A DNA stretch of 64,000 nt from Henricia sp. BOLD:AAB3569. Its lineage: Eukaryota; Echinodermata; Asteroidea; Spinulosida; Echinasteridae. Shown here piece by piece: positions 43,729 through 54,784 of this stretch. Under the pieces are notes generated by a model. That model searched no databases and was not told where the DNA came from. It saw only the letters and a list, made by a program, of their open reading frames with translations. The stretch is taken from the NCBI GenBank assembly GCA_037783545.1, contig JBBELK010001231.1, positions 124,001-188,000 on the forward strand, read 5' to 3'. Within the stretch, counting starts at the first letter, position 1; each line of letters opens with the position of its first letter. The position numbers and the translations under genes are program-made.

Positions 43729-44502
43729 ACTTACTTTTGTTGAGGTGTTTATTAGATCTTTAACTCAGAGTCTGCTTCAGTGACCCAATATCAACGAACT
43801 CTAACCCCACGTCATTTGTCTTCGCTCTGCAATTCTGCTAGCAAAGTTACGGTAACATTCCGTCGCTGCGTGGGACTAAAATTACCCCGTATATTTCATT
43901 TTTATTGTAACAACCAAAAAGGTGCAACTAGTGTCAATCCACAATGATATTCCGCCCAGACGACGCGGAAGGTGAGCGTGCCACCGGTGATTAATACCGG
44001 GGGAGCACGCGTTGCTGCTGTGCCCGGTAGCAAGCGCCCCCTGCGGCGCGGTGAGTTCAGAGGCGAGTTCACGGATCGAGTTGTATATAGGAATGTTATA
44101 ACTCAAGTTCACCTGCGAGTTTAGTATAGTTTTGAATGATGTTCAAGAGGTTCCAGAGGCGGGACAAGATAACGATGCGACAAGGGGGTGACAAGAACCA
44201 GACGTCGGGTGACTTATCTGGGGTAATCGCCGACTTCCCGTTCGGAAGGCATTCGCAGGGCTTTTTGGGTCAAGAGGCAACTGCTTCCTATGCCTACCTT
44301 TTACGAGACGGTCGGTTGGGTGGACACACACAAAATGCTAACGAAATATATGTAATATTACACCAATAATAGGCCTAAATTGCAGAAAAGCAGTGAAATG
44401 AGCAGAAAATGTTATCATTGACGAAAAGATACATATACCCGTTTATTTTCTTCCATTTTCAAATATGCGGTTTAAACCTGCTATATAGTCTCCCACTTAG
44501 GG

Positions 44503-44744
44503 TGGATTCACACTTAGGTATTTTCGCACGTAATTTTTACGCGCGTCGCTTTGAGCAAAAGCGACATGGAGGAGATTTGGAATGAAACGACAGACACTGA
44601 AAACCACGGAATCAACTTGGGCGGAAAGTGTTTCTGTGGTTCTGTGATTTTCAGTGCGTCGTTATCTTCCAAATTCCCTCCGCACCGCTTTTTGTCAAAG
44701 CGACGCGCGTCGAATTTACGCGCGAAAAGGCTCAGTGTGAATCC
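44503..44744. repeat. MITE with GGATTCACAC ends, copy 2
   Basis: GGATTCACACTTAGG at the left and CTCAGTGTGAATCC at the right are terminal inverted repeats; inside them TTTACGCGCGTCGCTTTG recurs inverted. The same family as 18860-19080, and this copy is complete. Confidence 0.7.
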
Positions 44745-45170
44745 AGCTATAAATGTACGCCTTTTTGCGCTTGTGGAAAGAAAGGGCTCTTCTAAATATT
44801 TTGATAAACAGATATTTTACGGTGGCGTCGAATTTTAATAAAGGGCATGACCCTACATTTTACTTTATGGCTACCTGCTGTCAGTTCTGACTACATATAA
44901 ATTTACCTATCGATAAACGCTATGACATCGTCTGTCATTCAATTCAACAATTTTAGGTGGAATTGGTTTTTGTTTAAATAAAAAAATACAAACAATGAAA
45001 ACAATACAAAAAAGTGTGACGTCGTATCAAAATAGACGGCTGTACTTTTTGCCAGGTCATCCCAAACTCTCTAACAAGTGGTGGTCTTGTTCAGTTTTGC
45101 TTTCACAGATTTCAGCATAGATTTCCGGGTATACAATTATATACGCATCGGTATTCTCTGGTAGTCTTAA

Positions 45171-45486
45171 AAGTAGCCCTTTGCGAGTAATTGCACTATG
45201 GCTGGCGCCCCGAATTAATCACCTTCAAATGAAGATGCAGTATGGAAAGTCCACGTGCCGTTGCTGCTGTATACGTGTTGGTCGCCCATGCCTAGCCACT
45301 AATACTCTGGTTATTTTATGCCATTCTCTCCTATACCGTAAATATGGTATCGATTCTGTACCTGCCGAGTGCACCATATATAGCAACAAAAACTTAGTCT
45401 GGTCATCTGGATACTATATGCACATGTGCAAGGAAGTACGTCAGTACATCAGATGTTATTCATGTAAAACATTCAAAAGGCTAATT
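45171..45486 (-). repeat. MITE of the AATTAGCC family, copy 3 (inverted)
   Basis: On the - strand it starts AAATTAGCCTTTTG and shares CTTCCTTG, CATGTGCATA and GACCAGACTAAG with copies 1 and 2. The far end is less conserved. Confidence 0.6.
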
Positions 45487-48059
45487 TAAAATGTTCGGGG
45501 AAAATGCAGCGTTTAAATTCACTGCAAGCCTTTTATGTATTCGCACGTCGGAATGAAAAACTTTTTTACAAACACTGGAATTATATGCGGTTCAGAGTCA
45601 CAAGACAGAATACAGCACTATAACAAACTTGATACAAGGACTATTTTGCATGTTTAAACAATGAATAACGATACAACCGTGAAATGTTACCTTTTATACA
45701 TTAATTTAAATACTTGTATAGACTCAAAACACATATTCACTTTTCTGACCCGGCTCTGAACTGAAGTCGCATCTCAAGTACACTTTCGAAAAACGAAATA
45801 ATTATGTTCAGCCACTATAATGATTAAAGAACATGCCAGACCCAACCCGAGACGTGACATCATGGCAGGAGGTGTGGGAGGTGGAGAAGTTCTTGTTCTA
45901 CAAGACGTCAGATCAGAGATTAGAGAGCGAACCACGTCGCAGCGACATTTATATAGGCTGAACCAAGAATCATTGAACCGTGAACCCATATGGTACTGCA
46001 TTGCTGGGCTGCACCCATGGCAAAATAACTCAGTGACAAAGAATGGTTGTGAAGGAGACATACCAAAGGGTGCAATCGGAAAAGGTCTGGGAATCGACGC
46101 ACTCTCCATAAATCTGATTAATATTCATTAATCTCGTATATACGCAATTCAAGTTGCAAATACAATCGACCAGAAATTGGACTTGTGTCAACGCTGTTCG
46201 TTATACTAAACGCAATTATGTATCTGAAACTTTGAGTGCCGCGCGCTACGTTAACAAGCAGCGCGTGAGACAACGGTTGACAGCGTACGAGACCGAACAC
46301 GAAGTTGTTATTGGGTGAATTTTGCGACTGAAGTACGACTAGTATATGAGATTCGGGGATAAAATTTGGCTCTCGAAACTGTGGTGTTTCAAAATAACGC
46401 GAAATGTCAAATTACTGCCTGTAACAGGCTGCTCAGCAATAACTATCAGCTGTTTCACATGTTTCGTGAAATGACGTGTGTTGGGCTTTTTATACAAAGC
46501 TTACGTGTTCCACAAATTTAATTTTGGAATGGCTGTTTTAGAAATAATGTACTCGTAATGCCTCTTCCGTCAATTGAACAGGGTCCCAGGCGGCGTAACA
46601 CCAATGTTGCTGATTTGTCACTTTTATATCTCTTCAAACCGAAACAATTTATGACCCTGCTGAAAAGTACACACATGTACTTTAATTTAAACATTACCAC
46701 TTCTCAAAATGTATCATAATGTACACTGGTTCAAAACCTGTACATATATGGTTATTTTAGATTACTTGAAATGAAATTATCTATAGGAAGAGGAAGCCGC
46801 ACGTGTAAATTGTTTTAGATTCTTATAGATGTACAAATATGCCGGCAGGCTTTGCGTATAGATAACATTATGGGATCGCAGCTATATGTTTTTGTCTACA
46901 TGACCGGATTTTTGTTTGGGGGGGGGGGGGGGGTTTAGGGGGAGGGGGGGGTGCGCTACCGAAAAATCACCAAGTTTTCCATATTGGATAGACCAGTAAT
47001 TTATCGCAGCAATTTATCAGCAATTTTCAAAGCACTTTAACAGTCCAAATGTCTCAGCTCAGGAAATAACATTCCTTGACACAAAATATAAATTTCTACG
47101 AAACTAATAAATACATCCAGATGTAGGTATAACCTTAAATTTGAGTTTTTGCTGCAGTTTTTTTTGTACTACGGAACATGAGCGAAAATAAACACAATAC
47201 ATGGCACGTTATACCTATTGATATATCGTCAAGGTCGACCTGTAGACATGTTCTTGGCTTTCAAATAAGTACTGGTTGTAATTCTATACAGCCATGTTCC
47301 CGGTAGATTTTTTAAAGAGCTGATAAAACGATTTTTGAATGGGGTTCAGTTTGCTTTATTCATTGCAACAAGAGGCAAATATTATTATTATGTTTTCCTC
47401 TCTTAATAGAGCTTTTCGTGGGGCACTGTGATTTCGGGGTGAACGCAAAGTCACGGTTGTCGAATATGAAATGTGACGTGACGGGGGGAAATGACACATT
47501 TTTGCCGTTGGGGGCACTTGGAATCATCAGAAAGACTGAGCTTTGAATTGGTTGTCAGTGTCTTGTATAAACTCATAAGCAAAGCTGCGAATGGGAACCA
47601 CCCGTGAATGTGACGTGTTGGGAGGATTTACCAGAGTGAAAGTGCAGCTCCCCTTGCTGGCTATACGCCAAATACCACATGCAAAGTGTGCCATGCATTA
47701 TCACAGAGCCTATACCGAAGTTATAGCATCTAAAAATGCATTCTGCATGAATTGGTGGCATGCACCAATCTCAGACAAAACTTGCCGAATACCGCAATTT
47801 GATGACGGCCAAAGCAAATAAAAACCGAGCTGACTTATAGTCTTATATACACAGGTTGGTCTTGATCATATATATTCCTTCCTTTATGGATCATACACAT
47901 CCTCAATCACACATGGAGATAATGCCGTTTGTAACAGTTTTTTTCAATCCTGTAATCTTTCTTTAATTAAAAAATGAATAAATTAAAAAAACAAAAACAA
48001 AAAGGTTTTCCCCGATGTTTAGTCAAGGTCAGGTTAACTCATTCATATCTGATATTTAC
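45487..48059. other. intron 1, no gene recognised
   Basis: Nothing coding is supported. A G-run of 19 or more bases lies at about 46918-46937. Confidence 0.35.
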
Positions 48060-48270
48060 GATTTAAAAGTCAATAGGCCTATATCATGAGTTGACAAGGA
48101 AAAAACCTACTCGAAGTATTTGATGGTAGTTTCTTTAAGGAATTAACATATCAAACCATGCATACATTATAACGATTTTCTGAAGCCTTCCTGCATCTAT
48201 GTACCTGTAATTTCTGCAGGCTAGTTTAATTCTTCTTTGTTATGCCCTGTATGCAAAATACATTGGGCCT
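48060..48270 (-). repeat. dispersed repeat family C, copy 2
   Basis: Shares ATCATGAGTTGACAAGG, AAACCATGCATACAT and GTAATTTCTGCAGG with the other members, in inverted orientation relative to 32155. Confidence 0.4.
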
Positions 48271-48689
48271 TCAACGTGAGTTACGTGCAAAAGCATTGTA
48301 CGGTAATGACAGACCGCTGCCATTATTATTGTTAACTGTTGAGCTCACATCGAAATCCTAGTTGGTGGTCTTTATTTTGGTGTCCCTGGAACATAAAATC
48401 CGCAATATCTAAACATCGCGCTTGTAACGTACTTTATAGAGTGCAGTTGTAAATATTGACCGTGTCATAAATTCTGACAAGTAACATATATACACAGGTA
48501 GGCCTACATATAGTCCTTGACATTGTCTATATCTGCATATGCCACAGACAACCCATCAACCCATCAATATAAGGCATGCGACAGTTATTGATTTTGCGAT
48601 ATTTGTTGTTGATGGTATTAAAGATAACACCCTCTAATCAACGGGGATTTTCCTTAATGCGATTATGAAGTATGGGCGCACGTACATGT

Positions 48690-48975
48690 AGGCTAAATGA
48701 CAGGAATAATTTAGTTGCAATAACCCAAACGTTTAGTTCATGAGTTGACAAGTATAAAAACCGACTAAAAGTGTTGACAGCAATTGTACAAACAGCACAC
48801 GATTTTTTCTGTTGATAAAATGGTAGGTAGTACCTTTGTGGGGAAAATGTAAGCGACTTTACCATCCATTCAGACAACTCAAAAACCATGAAGTTTTCTC
48901 AAATATTACTGCATCTATGTGGCCTAGCTGAAATTTCTACAAGGCAGTTTATTAACACTATTCTTTAGTTATGTA
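48690..48975 (-). repeat. dispersed repeat family C, copy 3
   Basis: Shares TTCATGAGTTGACAAG, AACCGACTAAAAGTGTT and GAAATTTCTACAAGG with copies 1, 2 and 4. It ends just before the DNA transposon at 49021. Confidence 0.45.
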
Positions 48976-49020
48976 ATGCTGCTGTTCCTGAAATTCGTCA
49001 AAAGGTTTCATCTACAGATT

Positions 49021-49320
49021 TAGTGCGGTATGGGATGTCCAAAAAATGGCTCCCGTAGGATTTTGCTGCTGAAATTGATTTTTTTGCTTTATTGGGTTGA
49101 TTTGAGGTCAAACTATGGAAAAATTATGGGGTTCAAATTTTCCGACCCCTCGATGACCCCCTGGGGGCGGGGTCTTGATTTCCCCCTCCCTCAGACGAAA
49201 ATGGCGCCTCTTTTAGGCCAAATTAAACCGACTTTCACAATATTTGGGTGGTTTCAGAGGACGCCGAGCCCATTTATGGCACTTTTAAAGTAACCGGAAG
49301 TGGCTATCAATGACTTCCGG
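49021..49320 (+). repeat. left terminal inverted repeat of the Academ-like element
   Basis: Matches the right end inverted with about 80-85 percent identity by eye. A block around 49138-49196 is especially well kept: CGACCCCT, GATGACCCCCTGGGGGCGGG and CCCCCTCCCTCAGAC. The block contains the palindrome CCCCCTGGGGG and may be the transposase-binding site. Confidence 0.8.
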
Positions 49321-49460
49321 TGAATTTACCCATGATCCTTTGTCTTTGTCTTTAATCTTTAAATTATCTTAAACTGCATACCCCAGTACGACTACCAAGA
49401 TGTCAAAGCTTCAGCTCTCTATTTGGTGTTGTTCCGGACACACACTTCCCTTTTGTTAAC

Positions 49461-49520
49461 CTACCTCCCCCCCCCCCCCCCCCCCCCCGCCCCCCCGACC
49501 CCCGCCCCCCCCCCCCCAAG
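49461..49520. repeat. poly-C tract
   Basis: About 60 bases of nearly pure C with a run of about 22, on the + strand, between the left inverted repeat and the stop codon of the nuclease gene. Its length in an assembly is unreliable. Confidence 0.8.
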
Positions 49521-49732
49521 AAACAAGAAGAAAAATACTGATTTTGGGAACGATGGAAAGGAAGATGGGTTTACCCTCTGTCACATCGTTCTACATATGT
49601 AATATACGTACGACACTACTATATTACTTCCACAGATTCGCAACAAGATTGTGCACATGGAGAGTACATGTTAAGCAAAAACAAAACCTCCCAACTACAT
49701 GTATGTACAGAACTTGAAAACTGGGTATATGT

Positions 49733-52627
49733 CTATTCAGCACTTTCAGCGTCATCGTGTACAACATTGCTGATTACATTTGTGCAAGCATCGCCATAGC
49801 ATTTACACAATGGAGTGCATGGGAGACCGTTTTTACAGCAACTGCACCTTCCTCTGCAACCCGATTTACATGCGCATTTGGTCAACTCAATAACGGCTTT
49901 AGGAGCAGGTAGGTTGAGACATCTCACTGGAACATAAACTCCTTCCTTTAAACTCCAGCCATTTTCTTCAACAGGAGGAAGAGCGGGGCAGTTGGAAGTG
50001 TATGATTTATCACGCATGGTGATGTAGTTTGCGCGTGTGATATGAGGCATGAAGGCAGCACGAGTAGGAGGTAACATCTCTCCTTCCAAGTTTTTCGTGC
50101 GAAACAACTCCCACCTCAATGCTGGTAGACTCGTGGGACCCGTCGAGTACACGCGGCAGACAAACTGCTCCAAACTTTTAACCTGTGGTGGCAGTTCACC
50201 GTTGATAAGCTCGGTCGGTATAAGACCTTCACCAAGCTGACGGAAGCAGTCGATGGCAGGGTCATCTTCATCAAGCTTCATGTAAGCATCAACCCAGGTC
50301 TTCTTTGTGATGCCCACAAATTTCCCGCCCCAATCAGCGCCAGAAAAATTGTGGAGTCCAATAAGTCCTTGACATTTGTGGCGTCCAATCACTCGAACTC
50401 GCTCAACGATATCAATGTCTCGAGTCTTCTTGCCCTTGCCAGTTGAAAGCTTTAGACGAGTGTGGGGACCAAGGCGGCCACGAGATACTAGATCGAGGAG
50501 AAGCGTAAGGACGTCTGTGTCAGGTGACGAAACACATATTTCTCGCCAACTATTAACAGCTATAGAAGCCAGGACTTGATGAGGAATCAGTGTGTCAGCC
50601 TCTTCGTGTGAATGACTTTCTTCCAGATCGTGGCCCTTGATTTTGTTGTCATACACGACGACAAGCTTTTGCAAGGAACTCTTACTGGAGAAGTGTTTCA
50701 GCAAACCTTGAGCGAACAAAGATGTCAGTAGACTCTTAGTCTTTGAGGAAGAGAGAATCTCCTTGAGAGACATCGTGAGCTTCATTTCTGGATGGATCAA
50801 ATACTCTGTTGACGTCGGTGATCTTTTTTGCCGCGTTTTGTTTTTCAGTGACTGATCTTGATAACGGTCAAATACCACTCGGCCCTCATTATAGCCGACC
50901 ATCATACCCTCAATGCGTTTGATAAATGCCTCTTGAAGATCAGAGAATTTTTTCATGGTTGGTGTTTTCTTCATGCTCTGAACAACAGCCATGGCATCAA
51001 CAATGAGAACTGCAGTTGGAAGACCTACTGGCACTTCGTCTGCCACTTCGTCTGCCACTTCAGGGGCAGACTGAAGTGGTTGAGCCTCTGCTCCTTCAAC
51101 TGCGTGCATCAGACTGGACTTGTGTGTTGGGATATAGAGAGAGCCGTCGACAGCACACAGGGAACGTGGTACTACTGACATCTCGTATTCACCAATCGTC
51201 TCCTTGAGTTTTGGCACCAGCTCAGGTCGGCTTCCCTGGATGATAAGAAATCGGCCGAGCAGCTGACGCTCCTCACGCAGCTTAATGACTTTGTCACCCA
51301 CACAGATTTTAGTTTTCTTCATCCAGTTCGAGAAGGTCTTCAGTTTGAATTTCTTCATTGGGTCCCAAAGTGAGAGGGCAGATTTTGGCAGCAATCTGTC
51401 CTCAAGGAAATCCTCAAATCGCTTCTGACCTTTTGAGGCAAAGTGCAGAAGATCGTCCTTCACATTTTTTGGTACAAGGGCGGATGAAACCAGATTCCTC
51501 AACGGGGATTTCACCGTAAATGGATTGCCCCCGCAATGCAACTCGATCGAGTTACGGAGCTTCAGGGCATTTGCCCTTGACCTTACAGCAACATCTCCAG
51601 AGAGCTGGTAGTGTTCACTTCGCTCTGAAGTCTTGGAGGATCCAGGAAAACTGTTGAGGTACTGTTTCACTATATGAGCAAGATGTGGGGTGGTGGTAAC
51701 AAGTCGATCCAGAACTGCTTCATCTTGACTTAATCCAACCATCCCACCATGACTCTTCAAAACCTTGATCTCCTGCTCGAGCGTCTGGTCGGTGAACAAG
51801 TGAGTGAAAGGAACCTCTGATTTCGCCACAACAAAGTCTCCTGACTTCAGTGCTTCCCATGTTGCTGGATCATCCTGTTCCAGAGCGTTCATTTGTGCAA
51901 GATGAACTGGCATTAAACGAGCATAGTTCAACAGATCATGTGCAAAGAAATATTTGATGAGGTTCTCTAATGCAGCCAAGTAGCCTTCCCAGTCACCTGA
52001 GCGACACGCACTAATGATATGCAGAAGACTTTCCACTTGCTCGAGGTACTGCATTAGAAACTGAGCCAGCTCTCCGGTGTCTTGCTGTTCTTCGTGAGGC
52101 TTGAGGTTTTCCGAATACCTGGACTGGACGTCACCGTAGATCTTAACCATATCTGGACTGCGTTCGTGGAGAGCCTTCTTAAGAGCAGCGCAATGGTCGC
52201 GAAGTGCTCCAGGTGGAAGGTCAACGAAAATGGCGTCGAACCTCATCATCATAATTGCCAGGCTAGTCGTGATGTGATACTCAACACCTCGCTTGTAAGC
52301 CTTGCCGCCATAGATCCCGCGAAGAGCTGCAGAAGTATAAGTACCGCTTTCAATGGCACATGTGTCGATGCCACTTCCGTCAATTGTTTTGCCAAGCGCG
52401 TGTAAGGCTGCAAATGCAATATGGAGAACACCTGCTCGGAGGATCCAGTTGGTGTTGCCCACTGACTGCTGAATCCGGAGGGCGCGGCTGTAAAGATCCA
52501 GGTCAAGAGTTATGAGCGTTTTTTTCTCTGGACCAACCACAAAAGCAGAGATGCCCTGAGTCAACATCAGAACAGTATGAAGGGTTGTGTAATCTGTGGG
52601 AGAGGTCTTGAACAGTGGAGCAATCAC
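49733..52627 (-). CDS. transposon protein, second half: FEN/XPG-like nuclease core and Cys-rich tail
   Basis: 964 codons directly following an in-frame TAG; the first codon is GTG and there is no ATG, so it is probably the C-terminal part of a larger protein. Residues about 1-300 contain LITLDLDLY and GSGIDTCAIESGTY and may hold the transposase catalytic core, which I could not define. Residues about 540-710 look like a PIN/FEN1-type nuclease: Asp544 in LIVDAM, Asp587 in VVFDRY, EEAD at 675-678 and Asp703/Asp705 in SPDTDVL. These acidic positions are those that bind metal ions in FEN1/XPG enzymes. A cysteine-rich tail (CACKSGCRGRCSCC ... CTPLCKCYGDAC) ends the protein and resembles CXC-type DNA-binding modules. 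Large multicopy invertebrate proteins of this type exist; their function is not established. Confidence 0.75.
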   Translation of the reverse strand: MIAPLFKTSPTDYTTLHTVLMLTQGISAFVVGPEKKTLITLDLDLYSRALRIQQSVGNTNWILRAGVLHIAFAALHALGKTIDGSGIDTCAIESGTYTSAALRGIYGGKAYKRGVEYHITTSLAIMMMRFDAIFVDLPPGALRDHCAALKKALHERSPDMVKIYGDVQSRYSENLKPHEEQQDTGELAQFLMQYLEQVESLLHIISACRSGDWEGYLAALENLIKYFFAHDLLNYARLMPVHLAQMNALEQDDPATWEALKSGDFVVAKSEVPFTHLFTDQTLEQEIKVLKSHGGMVGLSQDEAVLDRLVTTTPHLAHIVKQYLNSFPGSSKTSERSEHYQLSGDVAVRSRANALKLRNSIELHCGGNPFTVKSPLRNLVSSALVPKNVKDDLLHFASKGQKRFEDFLEDRLLPKSALSLWDPMKKFKLKTFSNWMKKTKICVGDKVIKLREERQLLGRFLIIQGSRPELVPKLKETIGEYEMSVVPRSLCAVDGSLYIPTHKSSLMHAVEGAEAQPLQSAPEVADEVADEVPVGLPTAVLIVDAMAVVQSMKKTPTMKKFSDLQEAFIKRIEGMMVGYNEGRVVFDRYQDQSLKNKTRQKRSPTSTEYLIHPEMKLTMSLKEILSSSKTKSLLTSLFAQGLLKHFSSKSSLQKLVVVYDNKIKGHDLEESHSHEEADTLIPHQVLASIAVNSWREICVSSPDTDVLTLLLDLVSRGRLGPHTRLKLSTGKGKKTRDIDIVERVRVIGRHKCQGLIGLHNFSGADWGGKFVGITKKTWVDAYMKLDEDDPAIDCFRQLGEGLIPTELINGELPPQVKSLEQFVCRVYSTGPTSLPALRWELFRTKNLEGEMLPPTRAAFMPHITRANYITMRDKSYTSNCPALPPVEENGWSLKEGVYVPVRCLNLPAPKAVIELTKCACKSGCRGRCSCCKNGLPCTPLCKCYGDACTNVISNVVHDDAESAE

Positions 52628-52630
52628 CTA
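52628..52630 (-). other. in-frame TAG splitting the transposon gene
   Basis: The - strand reads ...CGGACAAACACA TAG GTG ATT GCT... with open reading frame on both sides in the same register (648 codons before, 964 after). No frameshift is involved. It is either a single disabling mutation, a programmed readthrough site, or part of a small intron; no classic readthrough context (such as CAR YYA after the stop) is present. Confidence 0.8.
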
Positions 52631-54574
52631 TGTGTTTGTCCGGCTGTGACTTTGAGGGGAGCATGATAACAGCAGAGATTTAGTAGCAGCCCAAGTAGGC
52701 ATCACATCTTCCTTTGCTAATTTCTCACGCTTACAGGTTCGTTCTTTGACTAAAAGAATGGTGTCTTCACAATTACGGGCATCTTGACCTTCGACTTGGT
52801 CTTGCTGCTCTTCAATCTGCATAGGTACATCAGTTAGATTTTCACTGCTGTTGTCACCAGAAGCGAAATAGTTGGCGAGTGCCCAGATGTGGGTGAAGTC
52901 CTTTGAAATCAAACTCTTTCGCTTTCCTAGCTGGTAGACCTCATACCGCAATGGCTTACCTTGGATAATTTGCTCTTCCAAGTAGCTGAGTTTGAATGCG
53001 AGTGGTGGCGGTGAGAGAAGTTTCTCTGGGATGACAAGCGGTTGGTTGACGGGCTCTCCATCTTCTGCTCGTTGATTGATCACGATCACTGTGCCATGGA
53101 ACGTGTTTTGTCCAGTCGGTGTGTCTTCTAAAAGATCAATGTTATCAACAGCGAACCAGATGTTGACCCCTTTCCTAACAAAGTCAGGCAGACAGAATCC
53201 ACCAGTCTCCTTTATCCTCTGAAGAACACCTTGTTCCACACGCTTTTCGAGGTCAAGGATCCTCTGGTAGTCATTCCCAATGTAGACGTTGGAGAGGGTA
53301 TTGACGAGGTTCTTGTCACGTACTCTGGAATGGATGGCAAGGGGTAGGCCGATTGAAAGGGGCGTCTGGACAGTTTGGTGAAACCCGTCGTTTTTTTTCG
53401 GCTGATGCTTCACCTGACGATCACTTCGAGTATTCTGGATGAGAAACTGACATGCAATGTCAACAGTTTTGTCCACTTCTTCATTGCGCATTCCAGAAAC
53501 GTTGAGCGCATGACGGCCAAAGAGAAGATGGGTGAGGAAAAACTGGAGTAGTGGCGGATTCTCAAAATCATTAAAGCTGCCATTGAATGACCAGTTTCGA
53601 TGTTGCATCAGCTCTTCTCGCAGAATGTTGGCTATGTTCTTGATGTGTCCAACTGTGTCGCCATTATCCAGCAGCACAGACCGAAGTTCCATCGCCTTGC
53701 TAACCGCTTTCGGGAGAATGAGGTTGTCTGGCTCATTTTTTCGTAGCGATTTTACAACCTGGACATTTGGGAGCCGATCAGTAATGAGGTTTTTCAGATG
53801 TTTGCGATAATTTGCCGTCTCGTTAACCTCTACTTTATATCTCTTCAAAATTAACAGATATGCGTCATTCACCTCGGCCATACTCAAGGTAATATCATCA
53901 TCAATGAGAGTGTTTTTAACGGACAGGATCAGCTGTTCATCACATGCAGAACGAATAAGCTGGACATTATTACAACCTGTTGGGGTGAAGGTACGCTGAG
54001 CATAGCGTAAGCATTTCTTATGATAGTACTTTTCAAGTGCAGAAGCATCCCCAGCATCTTCTAGTTCTGACACGCAAGTTCTGACTGTGTCATCCTGGGT
54101 TTTGAGCTTTATCTCTAAGAGGTTTTCACCCGTCCTGTCCGAGAAAACCAAGTGAAGTGGTTCTGAAAGGTCATTAGGACAAAAGCTGCAGGAAGAAAAC
54201 AAGCACACTTTTTCTTTTGGGGTAGTTTTTGTCCTTTTTGCCCGGATATATCCAGTTGTACTAGAAGGACGTCCGGGTCCTCGCGAAGAACACGCTGGAG
54301 AATCAGACAAAACACGCTTGCGCCTGAGCCGTTCAATCATACTCTTATTGACAATAGGTTTTCGACATTCGCTATGATAACATACAACCTTGCGTTCAGT
54401 TTTACTTAAGCTAGTTAGCCGATCTGTAAGTTGTCTTATGTCACTCTGACCTAAAGACAGTCGCTCGTTACAACAAGAAATAAGCTCGTCTATCATAGTA
54501 GAATTGTTTATCAGTTTCTTGCTTGAGGTGGAGCCCTCGTTGCAGATGATGCACACACTCATCTTCTCAGACAT
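52628..54574 (-). CDS. transposon protein, first half, with zinc-binding N-terminus
   Basis: 648 residues from the ATG at 54574-54572 to the TAG at 52630-52628. The N-terminus has CIICNEG and CYHSECRKP, a possible zinc-binding pair. A basic linker (RRKRV, then GPGRPSSTTG, like an AT-hook core) and a second Cys/His cluster (CLFSSCSFC ... YYHKKC) follow. The remainder is a large globular region without a motif I can name. The next frame continues in register after the stop, so both halves belong to one protein. An expected TATA box was not identified; a MITE lies just upstream of the ATG. Confidence 0.7.
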   Translation of the reverse strand: MSEKMSVCIICNEGSTSSKKLINNSTMIDELISCCNERLSLGQSDIRQLTDRLTSLSKTERKVVCYHSECRKPIVNKSMIERLRRKRVLSDSPACSSRGPGRPSSTTGYIRAKRTKTTPKEKVCLFSSCSFCPNDLSEPLHLVFSDRTGENLLEIKLKTQDDTVRTCVSELEDAGDASALEKYYHKKCLRYAQRTFTPTGCNNVQLIRSACDEQLILSVKNTLIDDDITLSMAEVNDAYLLILKRYKVEVNETANYRKHLKNLITDRLPNVQVVKSLRKNEPDNLILPKAVSKAMELRSVLLDNGDTVGHIKNIANILREELMQHRNWSFNGSFNDFENPPLLQFFLTHLLFGRHALNVSGMRNEEVDKTVDIACQFLIQNTRSDRQVKHQPKKNDGFHQTVQTPLSIGLPLAIHSRVRDKNLVNTLSNVYIGNDYQRILDLEKRVEQGVLQRIKETGGFCLPDFVRKGVNIWFAVDNIDLLEDTPTGQNTFHGTVIVINQRAEDGEPVNQPLVIPEKLLSPPPLAFKLSYLEEQIIQGKPLRYEVYQLGKRKSLISKDFTHIWALANYFASGDNSSENLTDVPMQIEEQQDQVEGQDARNCEDTILLVKERTCKREKLAKEDVMPTWAATKSLLLSCSPQSHSRTNT

Positions 54575-54639
54575 AGCTGCCAGGTCGTTTCAGTTTGAGC
54601 TTACCACCTGGAAGAACACACAAAACATGCATGAACATC

Positions 54640-54784
54640 TAAAGCCCGCCACACACCTTTGCGATTTACCGGCCTATCAGCCTATCGGCCCACATACCGG
54701 AAACATACTGAAACATTTTGGGCCGGTCTGACCGTACACGAAAGCGAGTTGGCCGGTAAATTTCAAAGGTGTGCGGCGGGCTTA
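54640..54784. repeat. MITE nested in the Academ-like element
   Basis: TAAAGCCCGCCACACACCTT and TGCGATTTACCGGCC at the left are repeated inverted at 54751-54784. It is inserted 65 bp upstream of the transposon gene's ATG, so it may disrupt or replace its promoter. Confidence 0.7.

Larger units (their letters stand above)
42450..43749 (+). mobile_element. decayed Tc1/mariner transposon with long TIRs
   Basis: Ends are AACACCTCAACAAAAGTAAG and its inverse, flanked by TA at 42448-42449 and 43750-43751, the duplication expected for this superfamily. The inverted repeats extend about 260 bp; inner landmarks are TTCACACATG and TACAGTTTTGGTCCTC. An alternative reading is a shorter element at 42691-43444, also flanked by TA, inside an older palindrome. 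The right repeat is interrupted by a G-rich expansion at about 43658-43728. A SINE is inserted in the middle. Confidence 0.75.
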
